Below, piece after piece: positions 54,765-63,142 of a stretch of DNA of 64,000 nucleotides. Below the pieces are notes generated by a model. The model did not search any database. It was not told the origin of the DNA and saw only the letters and a list, made by a program, of their open reading frames with translations. The position numbers and the translations under genes are program-made. Origin of the DNA: Paenibacillus timonensis (GTDB lineage: Bacteria > Bacillota > Bacilli > Paenibacillales > Paenibacillaceae). Numbering within the stretch: position 1 is the stretch's first letter; the number at the start of each line of letters is the position of its first letter. The DNA lies in contig NZ_WNZY01000011.1 in the NCBI RefSeq assembly GCF_009725205.1, forward strand, positions 62,001-126,000, given 5' to 3'.

Positions 54765-55604
54765 CTACAGCGGTCCCCGCGTCTTCTGCCGGTTCTCCTT
54801 CCGATAGTCGAGCGGCGCGACGCCAATCTCCCGTTTAAACGTTTGCGAGAAATACGACTGCGATTTGAAGCCGATGATCTCGGAGATTTCCAACACGGAG
54901 TAATTGGTGGACTCCAGCAGGAATTTGGCCGTGTCCATTCGCACCTGGTTTAAGTATTTGACGGGGGACACGCCATACGTCTTTTTGAAAAGATGCGACA
55001 AGTAGTACTTGTTGATATGCGCTTCCTCTGCCATGGATTCCAGCGTGATGTTGCTTTTAAAGTGGACGTCTATGTAATTTTTGACCAAAGCCACCTCTTT
55101 GGGAACTTTTTCGGTAGTAGAGAGGTTAATCGATACGTGTTTTTTGCGCAAGATCAAAATCAACATCACCTGGACCAGGTGCTTGCAGAGTTCCAGGTAG
55201 GCTTCCTGCTTGGCGTTATATTCTTCGAACGCTTTATACAGATAGAGAAGAATGCTCTTGTCCGGATCCCGGAAGCGAACGTAAGGCACCGTGTCTTCGT
55301 CGGAGATAAAGGAAATGCCGTTTAAACCGATGACAAAATACTCTAGCGGATCGCTGAAATCGGAGATTTCCGTATGCTCGATGTTGGGGTTTACGATGAT
55401 CACATCGTGTTTCTTGATGGGGAGTCGTTCGTCCCGGACGAGAAATTCCCCTGTCCCTCCCGTCACGTAAAACAACTCGGCAAAATGGTGAGAATGCTTC
55501 AGGCCAATCCAGTTTTGGCTATCGGAATCCGACTTGTTGATATAGATCAGCTCGGTGTTCAGGCTGGCGAGCAGATCCGCCGATGAAGTGGGGTGTTTCG
55601 TCAT
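54765..55604 (-). CDS. AraC family regulator of the GH112/GH29 locus
   Basis: 279 residues. An N-terminal cupin-type sugar-binding domain (about 20-130, with LKHSHHFAELFYVTGG) precedes a C-terminal pair of helix-turn-helix motifs (about 175-270, ending in IIGFKSQSYFSQTFKREIG). The ATG has AAAGGA upstream. It is divergent from the ABC/GH112/GH29 operon, so it is the likely activator of that operon in response to the imported glycan. Confidence 0.9.
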   Translation of the reverse strand: MTKHPTSSADLLASLNTELIYINKSDSDSQNWIGLKHSHHFAELFYVTGGTGEFLVRDERLPIKKHDVIIVNPNIEHTEISDFSDPLEYFVIGLNGISFISDEDTVPYVRFRDPDKSILLYLYKAFEEYNAKQEAYLELCKHLVQVMLILILRKKHVSINLSTTEKVPKEVALVKNYIDVHFKSNITLESMAEEAHINKYYLSHLFKKTYGVSPVKYLNQVRMDTAKFLLESTNYSVLEISEIIGFKSQSYFSQTFKREIGVAPLDYRKENRQKTRGPL

Positions 55605-55642
55605 ACATCCGTTCCTTTCAAAGTAAAAATGACACCTTGGTG

Positions 55643-55675
55643 GCTAAGCGCTTAAGCAACTCCCAAGCCTTAGCC
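55643..55675. promoter_or_regulatory. Inverted repeat in the AraC/ABC divergent region
   Basis: GGCTAAG (55643) and CTTAGCC (55669) are inverted around TAAGCGCTTA, itself a palindrome at 55645-55654. It could be an AraC-protein binding site or a hairpin in the araC leader. Confidence 0.35.
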
Positions 55676-55786
55676 TGACCGCTGACAGTTCAATGATAGC
55701 ACAAAATGTTATCTTTATTAACGAATAGAGCAACATCTCTAAAAAACATAGCAATAATGACATATTTAAAAACGCTTTCCTCTCAC

Positions 55787-55792
55787 TATAAT
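55787..55792 (+). promoter_or_regulatory. -10 element of the ABC/GH112/GH29 operon
   Basis: A consensus TATAAT lies 29 bases before the binding-protein start, with no good -35 at the proper distance. That fits a promoter that needs an activator such as the AraC protein. Confidence 0.5.
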
Positions 55793-55820
55793 GAAAATAA
55801 ATAAAAAGGGAGGCGTTCAA

Positions 55821-57146
55821 ATGCGGATCCAAAAGATAGGCGCTGCGATTGCGATGGCAGCGATGTTGACCTTAACGGCCTGCGGGGCCGGTTCAAACGG
55901 AGCTTCCTCCGGGGAAGATGGAAAGCCGGTGTTGAAAATGGCCGCCCTCGAAGGCGGCTACGGCAAAGAGATGTACAGTCAGGTCATCGCAGCATTCGAG
56001 GAGCAATTTGACGTTGACGTGGAGTTGACGATCAGTAAGAGCATCGAAGATGAAATTTCACCCGGCATGAAAGCCGGGAAATACCCCGATGTTGTGGTGC
56101 TTGGCCAAGGGCGCAGCGCGGGACTCACCGAGACGCTGATCAAAGACAAAGGGCTGGAGGATCTCACGGACGTCTTGTCGATGCAGGTGCCCGGGGAAGA
56201 GCAGAAGCTGAAGGATAAGTTGGTCGACGGGCTGATCGGGACGCTCGGCACGAATCCTTACGGCGATGACAGCACCTATTTGATGCCGATGTATTATTCT
56301 CCGACAGGGTTGGTGTACAACAAAGGACTGTTTGAACAGAAAGGCTGGGAGGTGCCGAAGACCTGGGATGAAATGTTTGCGCTCGGCGACCAAGCCAAGA
56401 GTGAAGGGATCGCCTTGTTCACTTATCCGACCGCCGGGTATATGGATTCCTTTTTCTTCGCCTTACTGGCGGATGTTGGCGGCATCGGATTCTACGACAA
56501 GGTGATGAATTACGAGCAGGACATTTGGAATACCAACGAAGCTAAACAGGCGCTGGACATTGCGGCCAAGCTGCTGAGTTATGCCTCGGATACGACGGTC
56601 GCGTATGCCAATGAGCAGGACTTCACCAAGAATCAGCAAGCGATCCTGGACAATAAGGTTCTGTTTATGCCAAACGGCACCTGGATTGCCGGGGAAATGG
56701 CCGACGCTCCTAGAACAGAAGGATTCGCATGGGGACTCACTCCGATCCCGACGGTGAAGGAGGGCGGAGACCGTTACATCGTGACCTCGATGGAGGCAGT
56801 TTGGGTACCGTCCCAAGCGAAAAATAAAGACCTGGCCAAGCAGTTTATCACTTTCCTTTACTCCGATAAGGCCGCCGACATTTTTGCCCAGTCCAACGCG
56901 ATCCAACCGATCAAGGGAATTTCGGACCAATTGACGGGGGAGAACCAATCGTTCTACAGCGTCTACGATCAGCCTCAAGTGAAGGCACTGGTCGGCGGGT
57001 TCGTCAGCACCAGCCCGGTTGAAGGCGTCAATATTAAAACCACCTTGTTCGATACGGCTAACAGCATCATCTCGGGGGAGAAAACCGTCGGCGATTGGCA
57101 AGCCGACCTGAACGAGGCCAGCGAGAAGTTAAGAGCGGCAAAATAA
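55821..57146 (+). CDS. Sugar ABC transporter substrate-binding lipoprotein (GH112 locus)
   Basis: 441 residues from ATG 55821 behind AAAGGGAGG; an earlier in-frame ATG at 55791 lies inside the promoter. The lipobox LTAC places the lipid on Cys21. It is a CUT1-type binding protein similar in length to those that take galacto- or lacto-N-biose-type sugars, but the substrate is inferred from the downstream GH112 phosphorylase and GH29 fucosidase. It begins an operon running to 62837. Confidence 0.92.
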   Translation: MRIQKIGAAIAMAAMLTLTACGAGSNGASSGEDGKPVLKMAALEGGYGKEMYSQVIAAFEEQFDVDVELTISKSIEDEISPGMKAGKYPDVVVLGQGRSAGLTETLIKDKGLEDLTDVLSMQVPGEEQKLKDKLVDGLIGTLGTNPYGDDSTYLMPMYYSPTGLVYNKGLFEQKGWEVPKTWDEMFALGDQAKSEGIALFTYPTAGYMDSFFFALLADVGGIGFYDKVMNYEQDIWNTNEAKQALDIAAKLLSYASDTTVAYANEQDFTKNQQAILDNKVLFMPNGTWIAGEMADAPRTEGFAWGLTPIPTVKEGGDRYIVTSMEAVWVPSQAKNKDLAKQFITFLYSDKAADIFAQSNAIQPIKGISDQLTGENQSFYSVYDQPQVKALVGGFVSTSPVEGVNIKTTLFDTANSIISGEKTVGDWQADLNEASEKLRAAK

Positions 57147-57186
57147 ATAGTAGCGATTTATTCCCTGCAGGAAGCAAGGTGAGACG

Positions 57187-58077
57187 GTGAAACGTAACCG
57201 AGGACGAATCCGCTTCATTTGGCTATGCATCACACCGACGTTCGTGCTGTTTGTTCTCTTTATGCTCATCCCTACGTTTAACGTCTTCCGGATGTCGGTG
57301 TACAAGTGGAGTGGTTTTTCGGCGGAAAAACAGTTTGTAGGCTTCAGCAACTTCAAAATCTTGCTGGACGATGCGGTATTTGTGAAGTCGTTCCAGAATA
57401 CCGTGCTGCTCCTGGTGATCGTGACGATCCTGACGATGTCGATGGCGCTGTTGTTCGCGGCGGTGATGACGCGGGAGAACGTCAAGGGGAAGGACATCTA
57501 TCGGGTTATCTTTTATATTCCTAACATCTTGTCGGTCGTGGTGATCGCGGCCATCTTCTCCGCGATCTACGATGCGGAGCAAGGACTGCTGAACGGACTG
57601 CTGGGCATCCTCCGGTTAGACTTTCTCCAGCGGATGTGGCTTGGGGATCAAAGCATTGTGATCTACAGCATCGCCGGGGCGATGATCTGGCAATCGGTCG
57701 GGTACTACATGGTGATGTATATGGCCAGCATGTCCAGCATTCCGGAGAGCTTCTACGAAGCCTCGGCGCTGGAAGGGAGCGGGAAGGTGCGGCAGTTCTT
57801 TTCCATCACGTTACCCCTGATTTGGCAGAACCTAAGGAATACGCTAACCTTCTTTATCATTAGCTCGATCAACTTAAGTTTTACCTTAATCAAAGCAATG
57901 ACGAACGGCGGGCCGGACGGGGCGACCGAGGTGTTCCTGAACTATATGTATAAACAGGCTTATACCAATTCCTCTTATGGATATGGGATGGCCATCGGTT
58001 CGGTCGTCTTCCTGTTCTCCTTTGGGTTGTCGCTGTTGGTCAGCCGGGCGACGAAACGGGAACCCCTACAATATTAG
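57187..58077 (+). CDS. Sugar ABC transporter permease 1 (GH112 locus)
   Basis: 296 residues from GTG 57187 behind AAGGTGAGAC. Six membrane helices, with the EAA-type loop YEASALEGSGKVRQFFSITL near residue 190. It is the MalF-type partner of the permease at 58119 and belongs to the importer of the GH112/GH29 operon. It has a short basic N-terminus, and its only partner ATPase must come from elsewhere in the genome. Confidence 0.94.
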   Translation: MKRNRGRIRFIWLCITPTFVLFVLFMLIPTFNVFRMSVYKWSGFSAEKQFVGFSNFKILLDDAVFVKSFQNTVLLLVIVTILTMSMALLFAAVMTRENVKGKDIYRVIFYIPNILSVVVIAAIFSAIYDAEQGLLNGLLGILRLDFLQRMWLGDQSIVIYSIAGAMIWQSVGYYMVMYMASMSSIPESFYEASALEGSGKVRQFFSITLPLIWQNLRNTLTFFIISSINLSFTLIKAMTNGGPDGATEVFLNYMYKQAYTNSSYGYGMAIGSVVFLFSFGLSLLVSRATKREPLQY

Positions 58078-58118
58078 TGCATGTTTAACCTCATTAGGGA
58101 GGAGCTGGCGGAGAGCCG

Positions 58119-58982
58119 ATGAAAGCCGACAAAGGGTACAAATCGTTCATCTACGTCATCCTTAGCCTGCTCGCCTTGTCGATCGTGGTTCCGATGATTT
58201 GGGTGCTGCTGGCTTCGTTGAAACAGAAGTCCGAATTCTATGAAGATCCATGGGGGCTTCCGGCGGGCGTTTACCTGCAAAACTATCTCGATGCGTTTAC
58301 CGACGCCCATATGGGTTCTTATTTGCTCAATTCGCTGTTTACGACCGTGCTTGGTTTGGCGATCCTGTTGGTCGTCGCCGTGCCCGCGGCTTATGTGCTG
58401 GCAAGGTACCGGTTTCGTGGGCGCAAGATCCTGAATCTGCTGTTTATGGGCGGATTGTTCATTAACGTCAACTACATTGTCGTCCCCATCTTCCTGATGC
58501 TGCTGGACGGGGATCGGCTGCTCGGCGGTTGGTTTCCGGACGGGTTGCTCATCGACAATTTGGCGGTGTTGTCCGTGGTTTATGCCGCGACGGCGATCCC
58601 GCTTACGATTTATTTGTTGTCCGGGTATTTCCAGACGATTCCCGAGGTGTTCGAGGAGGCGGCGGCCATCGATGGCTGCTCGCATGTTCGGACGATGTTA
58701 TCCATTATGGCGCCGATGGCTCGTCCCAGCATTGTAACGGTGATCTTGTTCAACTTTCTGGCTTTTTGGAACGACTATATCATCGCATTGACGCTGCTGC
58801 CGGGGCCGAATAAGACGCTTCCCGTCGGGCTGTTGAATCTAATGACCGCGCAGAAGGCGGCAGCCAATTATGGCCGATTGTACGCCGGCCTGGTGATTGT
58901 GATGGTCCCCGCCCTGATTCTTTACATTCTGGTGCAGCGGCGATTAGTGGAGGGGATGACGGCCGGAGGAACGAGAGATTAG
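58119..58982 (+). CDS. Sugar ABC transporter permease 2 (GH112 locus)
   Basis: 287 residues, six membrane helices, with the EAA loop EEAAAIDGCSHVRTMLSI near residue 185. It is the MalG-type permease that completes the importer. GGAGAG lies just before the ATG, 41 bases after the first permease. The GH112 phosphorylase gene follows after 18 bases, which ties uptake and breakdown of the sugar into one transcript. Confidence 0.94.
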   Translation: MKADKGYKSFIYVILSLLALSIVVPMIWVLLASLKQKSEFYEDPWGLPAGVYLQNYLDAFTDAHMGSYLLNSLFTTVLGLAILLVVAVPAAYVLARYRFRGRKILNLLFMGGLFINVNYIVVPIFLMLLDGDRLLGGWFPDGLLIDNLAVLSVVYAATAIPLTIYLLSGYFQTIPEVFEEAAAIDGCSHVRTMLSIMAPMARPSIVTVILFNFLAFWNDYIIALTLLPGPNKTLPVGLLNLMTAQKAAANYGRLYAGLVIVMVPALILYILVQRRLVEGMTAGGTRD

Positions 58983-59000
58983 AAGAGGGAGAGGATAGGT

Positions 59001-61178
59001 ATGGCCAGACGGAGAGGTAGAGTAACGCTCCCGAGCGAGGAAGGGTTCGTGCGGGAAACGAAGGAACTGATGGAGAGGTGGGGCGCGGACGCGATCCGGG
59101 ACAGCGACGGGACGAAGCTGGATGCAGCCGTCAAAGCGCTTCCTGCGAAGATTTATACGGCTTATTTTCCCTCCAGAGGACATAACGAATTTATCGAAAA
59201 GCATAGGGAAGAATGCCCGCAGATCTATTTGATGACCGAATTCATGCTGGCCCAGTCGATTACGCTGGAGATCGAGCTGCTGCGCACCTACTACCGGGAG
59301 CAGCTCGACGTTGATTATTTACACGATCCTTATCGTTATTGGCAAGTGATCGATCGAACGACCGGTGAGGTGCTGCCCCCGTCCGACTGGCGGATACGTC
59401 AGCAGGACGATACGGTGATTATCGACAATGCGGTGCCGTGGCACGAATATACGGTTTCGTTCCTCGCCTACATTCAGTGGGACCCGGTGCAGATGTACAA
59501 CCACATCACCAACGACTGGGGCGATAAGCCGCATGAAATTCCATTTGATGTGAAGCAGCCCCATTCCAATGCTTTTATCTATGAAACGATGAAACAATGG
59601 CTCCGGGACAATCCGGAAGTGGATGTCGTGCGGTTCACCACGTTGTTTTATCAATTTACGCTGGTGTTTAACGAGCTGGCCAAAGAGAAATTCGTGGACT
59701 GGTTCGGATATGGCGCCAGCGTATCGGTAGCCATGCTCGAGGATTTCGCCCGGGAAAAAGGATACGAACTGACCGCCGAAGATTTCGTCGATCAAGGATA
59801 TTACAACTCCTCCTTCCGGGTGCCGTCACCGGCTTATCTGGATTATGTCGACTTCGTCTCCCGCTTCGTCGCCGCGGAGACGAAGAAACTGGTGGACCTG
59901 GTGCATGAGAGCGGGAAGGAAGCGATGATGTTCCTCGGCGATCAATGGATCGGCACGGAGCCTTATGGGCCGTACTTCGGGTCGATCGGGTTTGACGCCG
60001 TCGTGGGGAGCGTGGGGGACGGCACGACGCTTCGGATGATCTCGGATATCCCGCACGTGAAATACACGGAAGGGCGGTTTCTGCCGTACTTTTTTCCGGA
60101 CGTCTTTTATGAAGGCAACGATCCCGTGGTCGAAGCGAACCGAAACTGGCTTGCGGCGCGGCGCGCGATCCTGCGCAAACCGATCGATCGCATGGGGTAC
60201 GGCGGTTACCCCAGCTTGGCTAGCAAGTTCCCGAAATTCGTTGATTACGTCGAGCAAATTACCGATGAATTCCGCGAGCTTCATGACCATATTAGGGGCG
60301 GTAAGCCGTACACGGGACTAAAAGTGGCGGTCTTAAACTGCTGGGGAGCGCTGCGGACGTGGCAGGCGTTTACCGTTGCCCATAGCCTTTACAGCAAACA
60401 GGCTTATTCCTACTATGGGATCCTGGAAGCCTTGAGCGGCATGGGCGTGGACGTCGTATTCATCAGCTTCGATGAGGTGCTGAAGCAGGGCATCGATCCG
60501 TCCATCGACGTAGTGATCAATGCCGGCGATGCGTACACCGCTTTCTCTGGAGGCGAGGTATGGAAGAATTCGAGGTTCGTCGAGCGGCTTCGCCGGTGGG
60601 TATACGGCGGCGGGGGGCTGATCGGCGTCGGCGAACCGTCGGCGGTGCAGCATCAGGGGCGATTTTTCCAATTAGCTGATTGTTTTGGAGTCGATAAAGA
60701 ACGGGGATTCAGCGTGTCTACAGACAAATATTTCAACCAGTCGGCGGAGGAGCATTTCATTACGACGGAGGGTACGGCATTCGATTTCGGGGAAACGACG
60801 AATGACGTCTATGCCTTGCATGAACGCGTTGAGATTCTGGAGTATTCGAACGGGGAGGTTCATCTTGCCGCGAATCGGCCGGGGGCGGGTCGCGCGGTGT
60901 ATCTGGCCGGGCTCCCGTATTCCCCGGGAAATTCGCGCCTGCTCCTTCGAAGCCTGTATTTCGCAGCGGGTAAGGAAGCGGAACTGAAGCGTTGGTACGC
61001 GGACAATGTGGAATGCGAGGTGCACGCCTACCCAGAGCAGGGGGTATATGCAGTCGTCAACAATAGTAACGATCCCCAAACTACGGTTGTTTACGATGGG
61101 GATGGGAAAACGTCCGTGGTGAAGCTTGGCCCAAGCGGGATCGTATGGAAGAAAACGGATGGGAGCGCTACACCATGA
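59001..61178 (+). CDS. GH112 1,3-beta-galactosyl-N-acetylhexosamine phosphorylase
   Basis: 725 residues, the full GH112 length. Family signatures include GRVTLPSEEG, KELMERWGADAIRDSDGT, HEYTVSFLAYIQWDP, VDWFGYGASVS, and FLGDQWIGTEP in which Asp314 aligns with the general acid of lacto-N-biose phosphorylase. The enzyme uses phosphate to split Gal-beta-1,3-GlcNAc or -GalNAc into galactose 1-phosphate and the amino sugar; some members act on galactosyl-rhamnose, so specificity is not fixed. No signal peptide, thus cytoplasmic. A fucosidase follows. Confidence 0.94.
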   Translation: MARRRGRVTLPSEEGFVRETKELMERWGADAIRDSDGTKLDAAVKALPAKIYTAYFPSRGHNEFIEKHREECPQIYLMTEFMLAQSITLEIELLRTYYREQLDVDYLHDPYRYWQVIDRTTGEVLPPSDWRIRQQDDTVIIDNAVPWHEYTVSFLAYIQWDPVQMYNHITNDWGDKPHEIPFDVKQPHSNAFIYETMKQWLRDNPEVDVVRFTTLFYQFTLVFNELAKEKFVDWFGYGASVSVAMLEDFAREKGYELTAEDFVDQGYYNSSFRVPSPAYLDYVDFVSRFVAAETKKLVDLVHESGKEAMMFLGDQWIGTEPYGPYFGSIGFDAVVGSVGDGTTLRMISDIPHVKYTEGRFLPYFFPDVFYEGNDPVVEANRNWLAARRAILRKPIDRMGYGGYPSLASKFPKFVDYVEQITDEFRELHDHIRGGKPYTGLKVAVLNCWGALRTWQAFTVAHSLYSKQAYSYYGILEALSGMGVDVVFISFDEVLKQGIDPSIDVVINAGDAYTAFSGGEVWKNSRFVERLRRWVYGGGGLIGVGEPSAVQHQGRFFQLADCFGVDKERGFSVSTDKYFNQSAEEHFITTEGTAFDFGETTNDVYALHERVEILEYSNGEVHLAANRPGAGRAVYLAGLPYSPGNSRLLLRSLYFAAGKEAELKRWYADNVECEVHAYPEQGVYAVVNNSNDPQTTVVYDGDGKTSVVKLGPSGIVWKKTDGSATP

Positions 61179-61336
61179 AAGTCATACTACTACGGTTGCT
61201 TGGATTGTTCGTCTGCGTCTGCCTAGGCGTCTACGGACATAGTCAAGGAACAAGTTACATGAATTTAGGTTTGATGATCATAGGTTTGGCGGGTTTACTT
61301 GGCCTGCTCTACGAATACAACCGCAAATATCAATAG
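61175..61336 (+). CDS. Small membrane protein coupled to GH112
   Basis: 53 residues from ATG 61175, which overlaps the GH112 stop by four bases (ATGA); an earlier in-frame ATG at 61145 lies further inside GH112. Two hydrophobic segments (about residues 3-20 and 26-45) are joined by a short polar loop, and the tail YEYNRKYQ is charged. I know no function. The coupling suggests it is made in proportion to the phosphorylase and could tether it to the importer. I have a vague memory of a DUF6903-type family beside GH112 genes but cannot confirm the match. Confidence 0.7.
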   Translation: MKVILLRLLGLFVCVCLGVYGHSQGTSYMNLGLMIIGLAGLLGLLYEYNRKYQ

Positions 61337-61376
61337 CCCGCGAATGACGCGGAGACGAGAAAGGAATACATCTTGG

Positions 61377-62837
61377 ATGAACATGAACGAGATTTTTGAC
61401 ATCAGACCTTCAACTCGGCAGCTTGATTGGCAACGGCTGGAATTTTACGGATTTATTCACTTTGGGATGAACGCGATGACCGGCAGGGAGTGGGGAGAGG
61501 GACATGAAGATCCGGCCCTGTTCGATCCGCAACACCTCGATGCGGCGGAATGGGTTACGATCCTGAAGCAGGCCGGAATGAAAGCCGTGATTCTGACTTG
61601 CAAGCATCATGACGGCTTCTGCTTGTGGCCTAGCAAATATACGAAGCACTCGGTTGCTTCTAGTCCCTGGAGAGACGGGCAGGGGGATTTGGTCCGTGAA
61701 GTCTCGGAGGCTTGCCAAAAGTTCGGAGTAAAGTTCGGGGTGTATTTGTCGCCTTGGGATCGGACCGAAAGGAGTTATGGAGAAGGTCAAGCGTATGACG
61801 ATTTTTACGTGAACCAACTAACGGAGTTGCTAACCCAATACGGCGAGATCGGCTGCGTTTGGTTGGACGGGGCTAACGGCGAGGGACCTTCAGGTAAACG
61901 GCAGAACTACGATTGGGACCGGTATTATGAGACGGTCCGGCGTCTTCAGCCGCAATGTGTGATTAGCGTATGCGGCCCGGATATCCGCTGGGTGGGCAAC
62001 GAGGCAGGCCATACGCGGCGAGAGGAATGGAGTGTCGTGCCCCAGGCGCTGCAGGATGCCGAGAAAACGGCAGAGAAATCGCAGCAAACCGATGACCCCT
62101 CTTTCGCCCGCTCCGTCCATTCGATGGAAGAGGATCTGGGCAGTAGGGAAGCCATCGTCCGCTACGGCGGTGAATGGGTCTGGTATCCCGCAGAAGTGAA
62201 TACGTCCATCCGGCCGGGCTGGTTCTACCATGCCGAAGAGGACGGACAAGTTCGGAGTGCCCGCGAGCTGTTCGACATCTACCTAAAGGCGGTTGGCGGC
62301 AACGCGATGTTCTTGCTCAACGTTCCGCCCGACCGGGACGGGAGAATTGCAACACCCGACCGTGAAGCATTGGCCGAGTTAGGCGCGCGGATCGCCGAGT
62401 TGAATGACCTGCGGTTGATACATGGAGCGAAGTGGACCGCATCGAGTGCCGCTTCGGAGAAGGAAACGGCCGAAGTCCTTGGCGGCGGCGCTCCGGATCG
62501 AGGCTGGAGACCATCTGGGACGGACACCGAGCCCTGGGTACAAATGGTTTTGCCGGAGACGAGGGCATTTAACGCGGTGATTTTGCAGGAGCACATTGTC
62601 CAAGGACAGCGGGTGGAGGCGTTCGAGCTGTGGGTCTCGGTAGAGAATGGAAACGAGCGGGACGAGGAAACCAAGAACTCAGACGAGTGGCGACGGATTG
62701 GGGAAGGTACGATTGTCGGCCACAAGAAAATCCTTCCGCTTCCGTTAACGACAGCCCGGAGGGTGAGGATCGTATTTAAGCGGTACAGGGGGTATCCGAC
62801 ATTGGCGGCATTTCGGCTCGCTTTATGGAGCGAGTAA
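61377..62837 (+). CDS. GH29 alpha-L-fucosidase with C-terminal discoidin-like domain
   Basis: 486 residues from ATG 61377, behind AAAGGA. GH29 features are GFIHFGMNAMTGREWGEG near residue 25, the HHDGF motif (77-81) and the nucleophile Asp164 in VWLDGANGEG. Residues about 370-486 look like an F5/8 type C (discoidin) sugar-binding domain. There is no signal peptide, so it acts in the cytoplasm. The motif style fits the subfamily that removes alpha-1,3/1,4-linked fucose from branched Lewis-type sugars. Beside GH112 it would uncover Gal-beta-1,3-GlcNAc for phosphorolysis. Confidence 0.9.
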   Translation: MNMNEIFDIRPSTRQLDWQRLEFYGFIHFGMNAMTGREWGEGHEDPALFDPQHLDAAEWVTILKQAGMKAVILTCKHHDGFCLWPSKYTKHSVASSPWRDGQGDLVREVSEACQKFGVKFGVYLSPWDRTERSYGEGQAYDDFYVNQLTELLTQYGEIGCVWLDGANGEGPSGKRQNYDWDRYYETVRRLQPQCVISVCGPDIRWVGNEAGHTRREEWSVVPQALQDAEKTAEKSQQTDDPSFARSVHSMEEDLGSREAIVRYGGEWVWYPAEVNTSIRPGWFYHAEEDGQVRSARELFDIYLKAVGGNAMFLLNVPPDRDGRIATPDREALAELGARIAELNDLRLIHGAKWTASSAASEKETAEVLGGGAPDRGWRPSGTDTEPWVQMVLPETRAFNAVILQEHIVQGQRVEAFELWVSVENGNERDEETKNSDEWRRIGEGTIVGHKKILPLPLTTARRVRIVFKRYRGYPTLAAFRLALWSE

Positions 62838-63142
62838 CCATAGGCGGTATCGTCAAGCATGAACTGAATCTGACTTGCACGAGATCACCGAAATAACCGC
62901 GCAAATGCAGTTATTTCCTCACAGCCTGGTCTCTACGGCTAAATAGCCGCAGAAGTACAGTTAATTTCTATCATTTTGAGAAAATCGGCCATTTGGCTTG
63001 GAAGTAACAGCATTCTTGCAGTTGTTTCCGGAAAAAACCAACCATCGGTGAAATTAGCTGCACGCCTGCAGTTATTTCCCCCACCGGCTCAAGGGTCTAC
63101 GTTTTCTCTATGGATTGTGTAGGTTGAAGCGGAGGTGAGGCA
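62838..63142. repeat. Tandem AAATAACTGCA-type dyads
   Basis: This 305-base gap holds four diverged dyads of the form AAATAACnGCA-n4/5-TGCAGTTATTT: 62890-62917, 62941-62968, 63000-63029 and 63050-63079, with starts 50-60 bases apart. Each can fold as a short hairpin. I see no gene here; the sequence after 63080 is the leader of the next gene with GGAGGTGA at 63131. Confidence 0.65.

Noticed and set aside
62890-63079. CRISPR array
   Set aside because: The repeats are diverged dyads with uneven spacing of 50-60 bases, there are no unique equal-length spacers and no cas genes.
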